Source of the DNA: Candidatus Doudnabacteria bacterium
GTDB lineage: Bacteria > Patescibacteriota > Doudnabacteria > UBA920 > 2-01-FULL-50-11
Length of the DNA: 12,775 nucleotides
Assembly: GCA_016205055.1 (NCBI GenBank)
Contig: JACQJK010000106.1
Coordinates: 1 to 12,775, forward strand
Direction of reading: 5' to 3'
Each line of letters starts with the position of its first letter. Within the stretch, counting starts at the first letter, position 1. A program made the position numbers and the translations under genes. This document shows positions 6,284 through 12,081 of this stretch, in pieces. The notes beneath the pieces are model-generated. The model made no database searches and was not told the origin of the DNA. It saw only the letters and a program-made list of their open reading frames with translations.

Positions 6284-7891
6284 TTGAATCAAGCACTCAA
6301 AAAAAAGGCGACCGCGCTTTCTTACGCGACCATGGTGATCGCGTTTTTTTCGCTTTTGTCTCGGCTTGTCGGGCTTTTGCGCGATCGTATTTTTGCTTCT
6401 TCTTTTGGGGCGGGCGCGGAACTGGACGTTTATTATGCCGCTTTTCGCATTCCCGATTTTTTATTCAATTTGCTTATCCTGGGCACGCTTTCGGCGGCGT
6501 TTATTCCGGTGTTTGCTTATTATCGGGAGCGTGACAAGGAAGTCGGCTGGCGTTTTGCCGGCACAGTCCTCAACCTGACTTTGCTTATTATGGGCGCGCT
6601 TTCCCTGGTGATTTTTGCCGCGGCTCCTTTTTTGGTGAGATTAATATTTCCGGGATTTGATTCCGAGAAACTGGCGCAGACCGCCAATTTAACCAGAATC
6701 ATGCTGTTGTCGCCGGTTTTTTTCAGCTTATCCTCGGTGCTGGCGAGCGTGCTTAACACTTTTAAACGCTTTACCTTGGTGGCGGTTTTGCCGGTCGTGT
6801 ACAATTTGTCCATTATTTTCGGGACCCTTGCGCTCTATCCTTTTTTTGGACTTTCCGGTTTGGCGTTTGGAGTGGTGATTGGGTCTATTCTCTATTTCGT
6901 TTTGCAGTTGCCCGCGGTCTATCAGCTTGGGTTTCGTTGGCGCGCCGTGCTTGATCTTGACCTGCCCGCGGTAAAAAAAATGGCCAAGCTATTCTTCCCC
7001 AGGATTTTCAGCATGGATTTAAGTCCCCTCATCGCCGTTTCCATTGGATCCACCTTGACCGTCGGTTCCATTGCCGTTTACAATCTGGCGAGCAATTTAC
7101 AAGCCGTGCCGCTCGGAGTCATTGCCGTTTCTTTATCCACCGTGGCCTTTCCACTTTTGTCCGAAGCCGTGGCGAAAGGCGAGCGGGAGAGCTTCCGCAG
7201 AATCTTCAACCACAATTTAACCCAGATTTTATTTTTGATGATCCCCCTGTCGGCATTCATTTTAATTTTACGGGCGCAAATCGTTCGTTTGGTTTTGGGC
7301 ACGGGTCGGTTCGGCTGGGAAGACACGATCGCCACCATAGCGGCTTTGGGTTTTTTTGTCCTCTCTTTGGCGGCCCAAGGGTTAATCCCGCTTTTCTCCC
7401 GCGCTTTTTATTCTTTGCACAACACCAAGATCCCACTTGTGACCGGACTGATCTCCGCTGCGGTTTATCTTTTGGCCGCGTGGCTTTTGGCGGTGAGAGC
7501 GGAACTGGGCGTTGCGGGACTTGCTTTGGCGTTTACCGTTTCGTCGTTTGTCAATCTGGCTATTTTGTTTGCGGCGTTGGAAATAAAATTCGGCAACCTG
7601 GTTGACCGGCATTTGGTGTTTAAATTGGAAAAAATTCTCACCGCCACGCTTTGTGCCGGCATTGCCACGTATGGCACTTTGTTTTTGGTGGCGCCACTTG
7701 TGGATACCAGAACCGTCGTTGGTTTGGGCCTGCAAACCTTATGCGCTTTAACGGTGGGCATCGGGGTTTATCTCTTGGCCGGCGTGATTTTAAATTTGGC
7801 CGAAAGCCGGCATTTTTTAAGCACTTTAAAATCACTGTTGATCAAGTTGCGCGCTTCTTTTGCCCGCTTTCCGGAAGAGTTGTTGTCGTGA
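6284..7891 (+). CDS. murJ: MurJ lipid II flippase (MviN family)
   Basis: A 535-residue polytopic membrane protein of the MurJ/MviN branch of the MOP superfamily, which moves lipid II across the membrane for peptidoglycan synthesis. The N-terminal signature is clear: SRLVGLLRDRIFASSFGAG (about residues 26-44) and YYAAFRIPDFLFNLLILGTL (about 50-69), with Arg27, Arg33, Arg35 and Arg55 in the positions where family arginines line the lumen. About 14 hydrophobic segments follow. A TTG start at 6284 is used because the first helix (LSYATMVIAFFSLL) needs residues ahead of the first ATG at 6332; that ATG would cut into the helix. No Shine-Dalgarno is visible and the DUF4012 stop is 11 bases upstream, so translation is probably coupled. 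The stop is TGA. A convergent terminator lies downstream. Confidence 0.94.
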   Translation: MNQALKKKATALSYATMVIAFFSLLSRLVGLLRDRIFASSFGAGAELDVYYAAFRIPDFLFNLLILGTLSAAFIPVFAYYRERDKEVGWRFAGTVLNLTLLIMGALSLVIFAAAPFLVRLIFPGFDSEKLAQTANLTRIMLLSPVFFSLSSVLASVLNTFKRFTLVAVLPVVYNLSIIFGTLALYPFFGLSGLAFGVVIGSILYFVLQLPAVYQLGFRWRAVLDLDLPAVKKMAKLFFPRIFSMDLSPLIAVSIGSTLTVGSIAVYNLASNLQAVPLGVIAVSLSTVAFPLLSEAVAKGERESFRRIFNHNLTQILFLMIPLSAFILILRAQIVRLVLGTGRFGWEDTIATIAALGFFVLSLAAQGLIPLFSRAFYSLHNTKIPLVTGLISAAVYLLAAWLLAVRAELGVAGLALAFTVSSFVNLAILFAALEIKFGNLVDRHLVFKLEKILTATLCAGIATYGTLFLVAPLVDTRTVVGLGLQTLCALTVGIGVYLLAGVILNLAESRHFLSTLKSLLIKLRASFARFPEELLS

Positions 7892-7969
7892 GCTGAGTTT
7901 TACAGATTGGAACTTATCAACTCGCACGTTTTCCGATAGCAGATGTACGGCGCGCCCCCTTCTCTTTTC

Positions 7970-8035
7970 CTCTCTTTTCCCGTTACATAAAAAATACACG
8001 ATCGTGGGTTTTTTATGCAAGAGAGGGAAAGAGAG
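7970..8035. terminator. Bidirectional terminator between murJ and the PaaX/Cas2-like gene
   Basis: A nested inverted repeat fills the convergent gap. The inner arms CATAAAAAA (7986-7994) and TTTTTTATG (8009-8017) pair perfectly around CACGATCGTG, so each strand ends the hairpin with a T-run. The outer arms CTCTCTTTTCCC (7970-7981) and GGGAAAGAGAG (8025-8035) pair with a single-base bulge. The left arm belongs to a direct 10-bp duplication, TCTCTTTTCC at 7961-7970 and 7971-7980. It serves murJ (plus) and the minus-strand gene ending at 8042. Confidence 0.65.
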
Positions 8036-8041
8036 ATGGGT

Positions 8042-8602
8042 TTATAATCTGAAATGACGCTTTAGAACATCCGCCCCTTCTAAAATTTTTGCCTCGAAGA
8101 CATATAGTTCACCGGGCAGCAATCTATAATAGTTTCTCAAGTTCAAAATTAAATCTTGGCAGGGGTAAGGATACACCTCCACGCTTTTTTGGATCGTGAT
8201 GAAGCCCGCTTGTTTAAGTTTCCATCGGAGGATATCGCGGGTCTGTCGTCGTTCTTCGGGGATATCAAACATCACCAGCCACCAACGACCGTCCCAGCTT
8301 GAAGGTTTTGACTCGTACCATTCGCTGATTTGATGACGCAAGATTTGTCGTCGGCCTTTTTTCGTTAAGATGATTTTTATCCCGGTCCTGCTTCGCGATA
8401 GTTTGAAGACTTCACGCTTTTGCAGTTGACGAAACGCCGCTCTTCGGCGATAGCGCTGGGAGGAGTTTGGTTGATCAAAAAGCGACCATACCTGGGCTAA
8501 ACCGGGGAAAACCAGCGTGCCCGCAATAAGCCCCGCGGCTCCCAGAATTTTGAGGACTTCCTTGGTTGTTTCCAGACGTTGATTTTTCTTTTGTTTGCCC
8601 AT
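8042..8602 (-). CDS. Winged-helix + Cas2-fold protein, PaaX-like
   Basis: From ATG 8602 this is 186 residues; an upstream in-frame TTG at 8626 would add 8 but overlaps a TATAAT-like box. Order: basic start; hydrophobic segment about 16-38 (VLKILGAAGLIAGTLVFPGL), perhaps a membrane helix; winged-helix about 50-92 (RAAFRQLQKREVFKL then ILTKKGRRQIL); Cas2-like ferredoxin fold about 104-186 with VMFDIPEERRQTRD (Asp113 at the Cas2 metal-site position), GFITIQKSVEVYPYPC and a final beta hairpin. This architecture matches solo PaaX-C/Cas2-like proteins common in Patescibacteria, often mis-named CRISPR Cas2. No cas gene or repeat array lies nearby, so a role in CRISPR adaptation is unlikely; a DNA-binding regulator is more probable. 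The perfect palindrome in its own promoter (8639-8652) suggests autoregulation. Confidence 0.88.
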   Translation of the reverse strand: MGKQKKNQRLETTKEVLKILGAAGLIAGTLVFPGLAQVWSLFDQPNSSQRYRRRAAFRQLQKREVFKLSRSRTGIKIILTKKGRRQILRHQISEWYESKPSSWDGRWWLVMFDIPEERRQTRDILRWKLKQAGFITIQKSVEVYPYPCQDLILNLRNYYRLLPGELYVFEAKILEGADVLKRHFRL

Positions 8603-8636
8603 AGCCGTTTTACTTATTAAAATCAATTATATAAAA

Positions 8637-8665
8637 ATTATACGATCGTATATAAAAAGTGTAAA
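8637..8665 (-). promoter_or_regulatory. Promoter of the PaaX/Cas2-like gene
   Basis: Read on the minus strand, TTTACA (8665-8660) and TATAAT (8642-8637) are spaced by exactly 17 bases. The start point falls near 8630, about 28 bases ahead of ATG 8602. The 14-bp palindrome at 8639-8652 covers most of the -10 and half the spacer. Confidence 0.65.
8639..8652. promoter_or_regulatory. Candidate operator palindrome TATACGATCGTATA
   Basis: A perfect 14-bp palindrome placed between and over the -35/-10 boxes of the PaaX/Cas2-like gene, in the position where a repressor would block RNA polymerase. The core ACGATCGT recurs at 7998-8005 in the terminator beyond the other end of the same gene. The binding protein is unknown; the adjacent winged-helix protein is the obvious candidate by context. 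Confidence 0.55.
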
Positions 8666-8676
8666 GTGAGAATATC

Positions 8677-8892
8677 ATGATCAGAGGAAAGATCAAGAAG
8701 AAGGATGGAAAACGTTTGGCTGTTCCCATGAATTACGGAAGTACCAAAGTTTTCTCTCTTGATCCGCCTAGGCGGACGAAGGATAAAATTTTTCTGTTAA
8801 CTGCGAATGCTGGCCTTCGACCCGTTCGACAAAATCTCAGGGTGGTGAGTTGGTCGAAACCACAAGCACGAGTCAGTAACTACGTTTCGTAA
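8677..8892 (+). CDS. Doubtful small ORF (71 aa), 3' part made of repeats
   Basis: An open frame from ATG 8677 to TAA 8892, divergent from the PaaX/Cas2-like gene and 11-25 bases from its promoter elements. The first 29 residues (MIRGKIKKKDGKRLAVPMNY...) look protein-like and basic. From about residue 29 the DNA consists of palindromic repeat: TCCGCCTAGGCGGA (8763-8776), TTCGACC...GGTCGAA (8816-8822 with 8852-8858) and CTCA...TGAG between them. The frame may be a short real gene whose end was overwritten by inserted repeats, or no gene at all. No Shine-Dalgarno and no recognisable family. Confidence 0.3.
   Translation: MIRGKIKKKDGKRLAVPMNYGSTKVFSLDPPRRTKDKIFLLTANAGLRPVRQNLRVVSWSKPQARVSNYVS
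8763..8776. repeat. Perfect 14-bp palindrome TCCGCCTAGGCGGA
   Basis: Perfect palindrome. A sister, TCCGCCCGGGCGGA, occurs at 12589-12602 and differs only in the two central bases; a related CCGTCC-AAGGC-GGACGG hairpin lies at 10109-10125. Confidence 0.7.
8816..8858. repeat. Nested inverted repeat of the TTCGAC...CTCAGGGTG type
   Basis: TTCGACC (8816-8822) pairs with GGTCGAA (8852-8858), and CTCA pairs with TGAG inside. Units containing TTCGACxxx and CTCAGGGTG are widely dispersed short repeats in many bacterial genomes (from recall). Confidence 0.5.
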
Positions 8893-9056
8893 TTAAAACT
8901 TGTCTAATTGCCGGCGGTTTCCGGTAAAAATGGTTGCTTGGAGTTTTTGCATCAGCCACAAGGTCGCGCCGAAAGTTAATTGGCATTTCTTTATTCTGCG
9001 CAAGGGGCCATGTCTCCTTTTTGAAACTTACCATTTTTTTTCTGCAGTAAATCGCG

Positions 9057-9062
9057 TATAAT
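9057..9062 (+). promoter_or_regulatory. Possible -10 box (TATAAT) of an orphan plus-strand transcript
   Basis: A perfect TATAAT with only a T-run at the -35 position. Downstream (9067-9140) are two hairpins, CCGTGC/GCACGG (9067-9072 with 9082-9087) and CCGC/GCGG, then an A-run. A leaderless GTG frame of 35 codons (9069-9176) exists but is weak. The rest of the gap 8893-9056 shows nothing I can assign. Confidence 0.3.
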
Positions 9063-9148
9063 AAATCCGTGCGGCATCAAAGCACGGCGCGTCTCAAGAA
9101 GTTTTGCTTATACGCCGCAACGAAGCGGAGATTTGTTCTTAAAAAAAA

Positions 9149-9172
9149 GCGCCCCAAGCAAAGTGCTAGGGC
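9149..9172 (-). terminator. Rho-independent terminator of the 9166-10005 gene
   Basis: On the minus strand GCCCTAGCA pairs with TGCTTGGGGC (one bulge), followed by GC and eight T (plus-strand A-run 9141-9148). The stem begins at the stop codon of the gene (TAG at 9168-9166), so the terminator overlaps its last codons. Confidence 0.7.
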
Positions 9173-10005
9173 TTGAAGTTGAAGCGGAAGTACTCCGGGA
9201 CGCAGTGCTTTGCGTCGCTGGATTTGCGGAGCGCGAGCTGGCAAAGCTCGCCGTTGTTGGTAAAGCGCTGCTCCCACGGCACTTCGCAGAGCATCCCTGG
9301 GTCATTACTGACGGCGACCCGAGACATCTCGTAGCTGCGGAACCGTTCGGGGATGACCCGGTAGTTTTGCCAGTTGCGCCGGAAGGCATCTTTTGCTAAA
9401 CGCGGCGTCCAGCCAGGGAGGTTGGCGAAGTAGCTGCGGAGGTGCGAGGTGTTTTTGAGAAATTTCTGCAAATCCTCGCGAATGAGGATCTGGATCATCT
9501 TCCCGCTCGTCATCTCCGGCGGCAGATCCCAGATCGCCTCTCGCCGTTTGGCAAACGCGTACTCGGCCAAGTCCGGGCTCCAGCGGTTAAGTTTGGTGAT
9601 CAGGTCGTCGCGCTGCAAATCCACCAGCAGCCGCAGCATCCCTTGCGGCAACTTCGCGGGCGGGATGACGACGGCCACGCTTGGCTTGAGGTGCAGGGCC
9701 AGATTGACGAGCGATTCATCGGAGTTTGGCTCGTCAACGACGTTCTTCACGTAGAACCCCGCATCGTTGTCACGCCCTGTTTTGAGATGATGCTCCAGGT
9801 ACGCTCGCAACACCTCGCGACTTCGTTCGCTGGCCGGCACGGTGCGGATACCCTGGATCTTGGCGACCTCGGCCCAGTTGCGGGTAATGGGCTGCGCTGA
9901 TCGCGGCCAGTTGGTCTTGGATAACCAGACGAGCCCCAACACTCCGATTGCAAACGCCGCCAGGATTACTGTTATAAGCGGGTTCTGCTTCAGCCAGTTT
10001 CTCAT
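9166..10005 (-). CDS. Membrane-anchored protein of unknown function (279 aa)
   Basis: The start at ATG 10005 is fixed by a strong Shine-Dalgarno, AAGGGAGGAACT directly ahead, within a transcript from a near-consensus promoter (10029-10057). An in-frame extension to 10038 lacks either signal. Residues 9-29 form one membrane helix (NPLITVILAAFAIGVLGLVW), so the remaining 250 residues are probably outside the membrane. They are rich in Arg, Leu and aromatic residues (WSPDLAEYAFAKRREAIW, LPGWTPRLAKDAFRRNWQNY) and end with three Cys at 240, 255 and 268 in the contexts MLCEV, ELCQL and KHCVP. I do not recognise a family. The end reads like a solenoid or helical repeat protein, but that is a guess. 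It is the only gene here with an obvious Shine-Dalgarno, a tight terminator and its own promoter, which suggests recent acquisition. lepA is divergent from it. Confidence 0.85.
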   Translation of the reverse strand: MRNWLKQNPLITVILAAFAIGVLGLVWLSKTNWPRSAQPITRNWAEVAKIQGIRTVPASERSREVLRAYLEHHLKTGRDNDAGFYVKNVVDEPNSDESLVNLALHLKPSVAVVIPPAKLPQGMLRLLVDLQRDDLITKLNRWSPDLAEYAFAKRREAIWDLPPEMTSGKMIQILIREDLQKFLKNTSHLRSYFANLPGWTPRLAKDAFRRNWQNYRVIPERFRSYEMSRVAVSNDPGMLCEVPWEQRFTNNGELCQLALRKSSDAKHCVPEYFRFNFKP

Positions 10006-10028
10006 AGTTCCTCCCTTGGAACGCCGAA

Positions 10029-10057
10029 ATATTAACATTTTCTTCGTTTGATGTCAA
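10029..10057 (-). promoter_or_regulatory. Near-consensus promoter of the 9166-10005 gene
   Basis: On the minus strand TTGACA (10057-10052) is a perfect -35, TAATAT (10034-10029) the -10, and the spacer is exactly 17 bases. The start near 10022 leaves a leader of about 17 bases carrying the Shine-Dalgarno. The -35 overlaps the first bases of lepA-start copy 1. Confidence 0.8.
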
Positions 10058-10096
10058 TCGTTCATAAGGAATTTTTGTATCATTGCTCACATCGAT
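10051..10096 (+). pseudogene. Copy 1 of the lepA 5' end (fragment)
   Basis: Codons from 10064 to 10096 read IRNFCIIAHID, identical to residues 6-16 of LepA at 10247. Eight of the eleven codons differ from lepA, every one synonymously (24 of 33 bases match). An ATG at 10051 sits 13 bases ahead instead of 15, so the initiator is out of frame by a small deletion. The frame then enters the CCCC-hairpin-GGGG unit and ends at a TAA near 10169, so no LepA can be made from it. Confidence 0.8.
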
Positions 10097-10132
10097 CCCC
10101 GAACCAGTCCGTCCAAGGCGGACGGTACGGGG
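10097..10132. repeat. Hairpin unit 1 after lepA copy 1
   Basis: CCCCG (10097-10101) pairs with CGGGG (10128-10132), and inside CCGTCC (10109-10114) pairs with GGACGG (10120-10125) around AAGGC. It follows directly on the GAT codon of copy 1. The tail, CGGGGC then AGC, resembles that of unit 2. Confidence 0.65.
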
Positions 10133-10148
10133 CGAGCATGGCCAATGC

Positions 10149-10205
10149 ATGACCCAGCAACAAATTCGTAATTTCCGCATAATAGCGCGCGTAGACCCCA
10201 GTTGA
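10149..10205 (+). pseudogene. Copy 2 of the lepA 5' end (fragment)
   Basis: An ATG at 10149 reads MTQQQIRNFRIIARVD, then Pro-Ser-stop (TGA 10203-10205). It matches the LepA start MNQQNIRNFCIIAHID at 11 of 16 residues and 36 of 48 bases with no gap. Loss of the Cys and of the P-loop His context shows it is no longer constrained as LepA. Confidence 0.8.
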
Positions 10206-10228
10206 ATACGCTTCGCGATTCAACGGGG
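10196..10228. repeat. Hairpin unit 2 after lepA copy 2
   Basis: CCCC (10196-10199), a bulged A, and GTTGAAT (10201-10207) pair with ATTCAAC (10218-10224) and GGGG (10225-10228). It takes the same place after copy 2 as unit 1 does after copy 1. After the GGGG both units continue with a similar 12-of-17-base tail leading to the next ATG. Confidence 0.75.
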
Positions 10229-10246
10229 CAAGCCACGGCAAGTTTG

Positions 10247-12079
10247 ATGAATCAACAAAATATTCGTAACTTCTGCATAATAGCTCACATTGATCATGGG
10301 AAGAGTACTTTAGCCGATCGGCTTTTGGAATTGACCGGAACAATCGAAAAGCGACTGATGCATGAGCAGTATTTGGATACTATGGAGTTGGAACAAGAGC
10401 GGGGGATCACGATTAAGCTGCAACCGGTGAGAATGACCCTCACCCTACCCTATCCCGCGGGCGGGAGAGGGGGAGGGGGTGAGGGGGCATATATTTTAAA
10501 TCTGATTGATACTCCCGGGCACGTGGATTTTACCTATGAAGTTTCGCGCTCGCTGGCCGCCTGCGAGGGCGCTGTTTTGGTGGTGGACGCAACGCAGGGC
10601 ATTCAGGCGCAGACCTTGGCTAACCTGCATTTGGCGAAAGAGCAAAATTTAAAAATTATTCCGGTGATCAACAAAATTGATTTGCCCAACGCCGACCCCG
10701 CTCGGGTAACGGACGAGCTGTGCAATATTTTGGGCTTTTCGCGCCAAGAGATTCTGAACATTTCCGCCAAAACCGGGCAAGGGGTCGCGGAATTGCTTGA
10801 AGCGGTTGTTCAGCGCATCCCGCCGCCTTCCGGCAGCCCCGAAGCTCCGGCCCGCGCTCTGGTTTTTGACTCGACTTATGATAAACACCGCGGGGTGGTA
10901 GTTTTTGTGCGCATGATTGACGGGGAGATCGCGACTCGAGACGATATTGTGCTTCTGGGCGCCGGCAAAACCACCCACGCTTTGGAGGTGGGGTATTTTC
11001 GGCCGCAGTTTGTAAAATCCGGCAAGCTTTCTTGCGGCGAGGTCGGCTATATCGTCACTGATTTCCGCGAGGTGGCCGCGGCAAAAGTTGGCGACACGGT
11101 TACTGTCAGATCGAGCAGACAAAATTCGCCACACATTGCTCCTTTGCCGGGCTACAAAGAGGTCAAGCCGTTGGTCTTTGCGAGTTTATACCCTGTGGAA
11201 GCCGATGAGTATCCCAAACTGCGGGAGGCGCTTTTGAAGCTCAAACTCTCCGACGCCGCCTTGTCTTTTGAACCGGAAAACGTGAGTTCTTTGGGCAGCG
11301 GTTTTCGCTGCGGATTTTTGGGACTTTTGCACCTCGACATTATTCAGGAAAGATTGAGCCGGGAATTTGATTTGGACTTGGTGGTGACCACGCCCACGGT
11401 GGCGTATAAAGTTTATCTGCGCTCCGGAGAAGCGCGGAGCGTTTTTTCGGCGTCCGAACTGCCCGATCCTTCGCAGATTGAGTATCTGGAAGAGCCCTGG
11501 GCCAAGATCGAGATTTTTACTCCTGCCGAGTACCTGGGAAAGGTCATCGACCTGGTGACGAAACGGCGCGGCGTGCAGAAAAATTTGGAGTACGCTTCTT
11601 CTTCCCGCGTGCTGATGGTTTTTGAAATTCCTTTGGCGAATTTAATCGTGGATTTTTACGATAAATTAAAAAGCGTAACCGCGGGATTCGCGTCCTTGAA
11701 CTACGAGTTTACCGACTGGCGGCGGGCGAATTTAGTCAAGTTGGATATTCTGGTGGCGGGCGAGCGGATCGAGGCGTTTTCGGCGATTGTTTTTACAGAC
11801 GCCGCCGAAAGTTACGGCCGGCAAATTCTGGAGAAGCTGAAAACGCTTATTCCCCGCCATCAGTTCGTCATTGCTTTGCAGGCGGCGATCGGCGGTAAAA
11901 TTGTCGCCCGCGAAACGGTGAGTGCCTATCGCAAAGACGTGACGGCCAAGCTTTACGGCGGCGACGACACGCGCAAGAAAAAACTTTTGGAAAAGCAAAA
12001 AAAGGGAAAAAAGCGGCTCAAACAATTCGGCCGCGTGAGCATTCCTCAACAAACCTTTATTGAGGTTTTGAAGCGCTAG
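10247..12079 (+). CDS. lepA: Elongation factor 4 (LepA), ribosome-associated GTPase
   Basis: A 610-residue translational GTPase that acts on ribosomes during elongation or biogenesis under stress. ATG 10247 gives the family start MNQQNIRNFCIIAHIDHGKS; an upstream in-frame ATG at 10202 lies inside a duplicated region and is not credible. G1 AHIDHGKST (13-21), switch I RGIT (52-55), G3 DTPGH (88-92), G4 NKID (142-145) and G5 SAK (173-175) are all present. The LepA-specific C-terminus is intact, with FRCGFLGLLH, VTTPTVAYKVYL and the final GGKIVARETVSAYRKDVTAKLYGGD. Between switch I and G3, residues about 64-81 (LTLPYPAGGRGGGGEGA) are an extra Gly/Pro-rich loop encoded by a palindromic element (10437-10485), about 9 residues longer than in E. 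coli LepA. No Shine-Dalgarno or clear promoter is visible; the upstream 200 bases hold two broken copies of its own start. Confidence 0.95.
   Translation: MNQQNIRNFCIIAHIDHGKSTLADRLLELTGTIEKRLMHEQYLDTMELEQERGITIKLQPVRMTLTLPYPAGGRGGGGEGAYILNLIDTPGHVDFTYEVSRSLAACEGAVLVVDATQGIQAQTLANLHLAKEQNLKIIPVINKIDLPNADPARVTDELCNILGFSRQEILNISAKTGQGVAELLEAVVQRIPPPSGSPEAPARALVFDSTYDKHRGVVVFVRMIDGEIATRDDIVLLGAGKTTHALEVGYFRPQFVKSGKLSCGEVGYIVTDFREVAAAKVGDTVTVRSSRQNSPHIAPLPGYKEVKPLVFASLYPVEADEYPKLREALLKLKLSDAALSFEPENVSSLGSGFRCGFLGLLHLDIIQERLSREFDLDLVVTTPTVAYKVYLRSGEARSVFSASELPDPSQIEYLEEPWAKIEIFTPAEYLGKVIDLVTKRRGVQKNLEYASSSRVLMVFEIPLANLIVDFYDKLKSVTAGFASLNYEFTDWRRANLVKLDILVAGERIEAFSAIVFTDAAESYGRQILEKLKTLIPRHQFVIALQAAIGGKIVARETVSAYRKDVTAKLYGGDDTRKKKLLEKQKKGKKRLKQFGRVSIPQQTFIEVLKR
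10437..10485. mobile_element. Palindromic element inserted in frame in lepA
   Basis: CCCTCACCC (10437-10445) pairs perfectly with GGGTGAGGG (10477-10485), and the interior (CCCTATCCCGC against GCGGGAGAGGG) pairs with few mismatches. C-rich/G-rich palindromes ending in CCCTCACCC are common dispersed repeats between bacterial genes (from recall). Here the unit stays in frame and adds Leu/Pro/Gly-rich residues to the G domain without a stop, like Rickettsia palindromic elements. Confidence 0.7.
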
Positions 12080-12081
12080 AA

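Noticed and set aside
8042..8602. CRISPR-Cas adaptation locus suggested by the Cas2-like fold
   Set aside because: No repeat-spacer array, cas1 or other cas gene is visible in the window. The winged-helix and hydrophobic N-terminus fit a PaaX-like solo protein.
8873..9034. A 53-codon minus-strand ORF starting at 9034
   Set aside because: It has no Shine-Dalgarno, the promoter is unclear, and the sequence resembles no family. Another minus frame of the same segment looks equally plausible, so neither is supported.
9442..9900. A 152-codon plus-strand frame within 9442-9900
   Set aside because: It is antisense to the 279-residue gene, which has a promoter, a Shine-Dalgarno and a terminator on the other strand. 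The long shadow comes from GC-rich codons.
10202..10246. Upstream lepA start adding 15 residues (MNTLRDSTGQATAS)
   Set aside because: This stretch is the hairpin unit and its tail, not LepA sequence. The family start is MNQQNIRNF at 10247.
10080..10343. An 87-codon minus-strand frame across the lepA start
   Set aside because: It is antisense to lepA and its duplicated starts, with no signals of its own.
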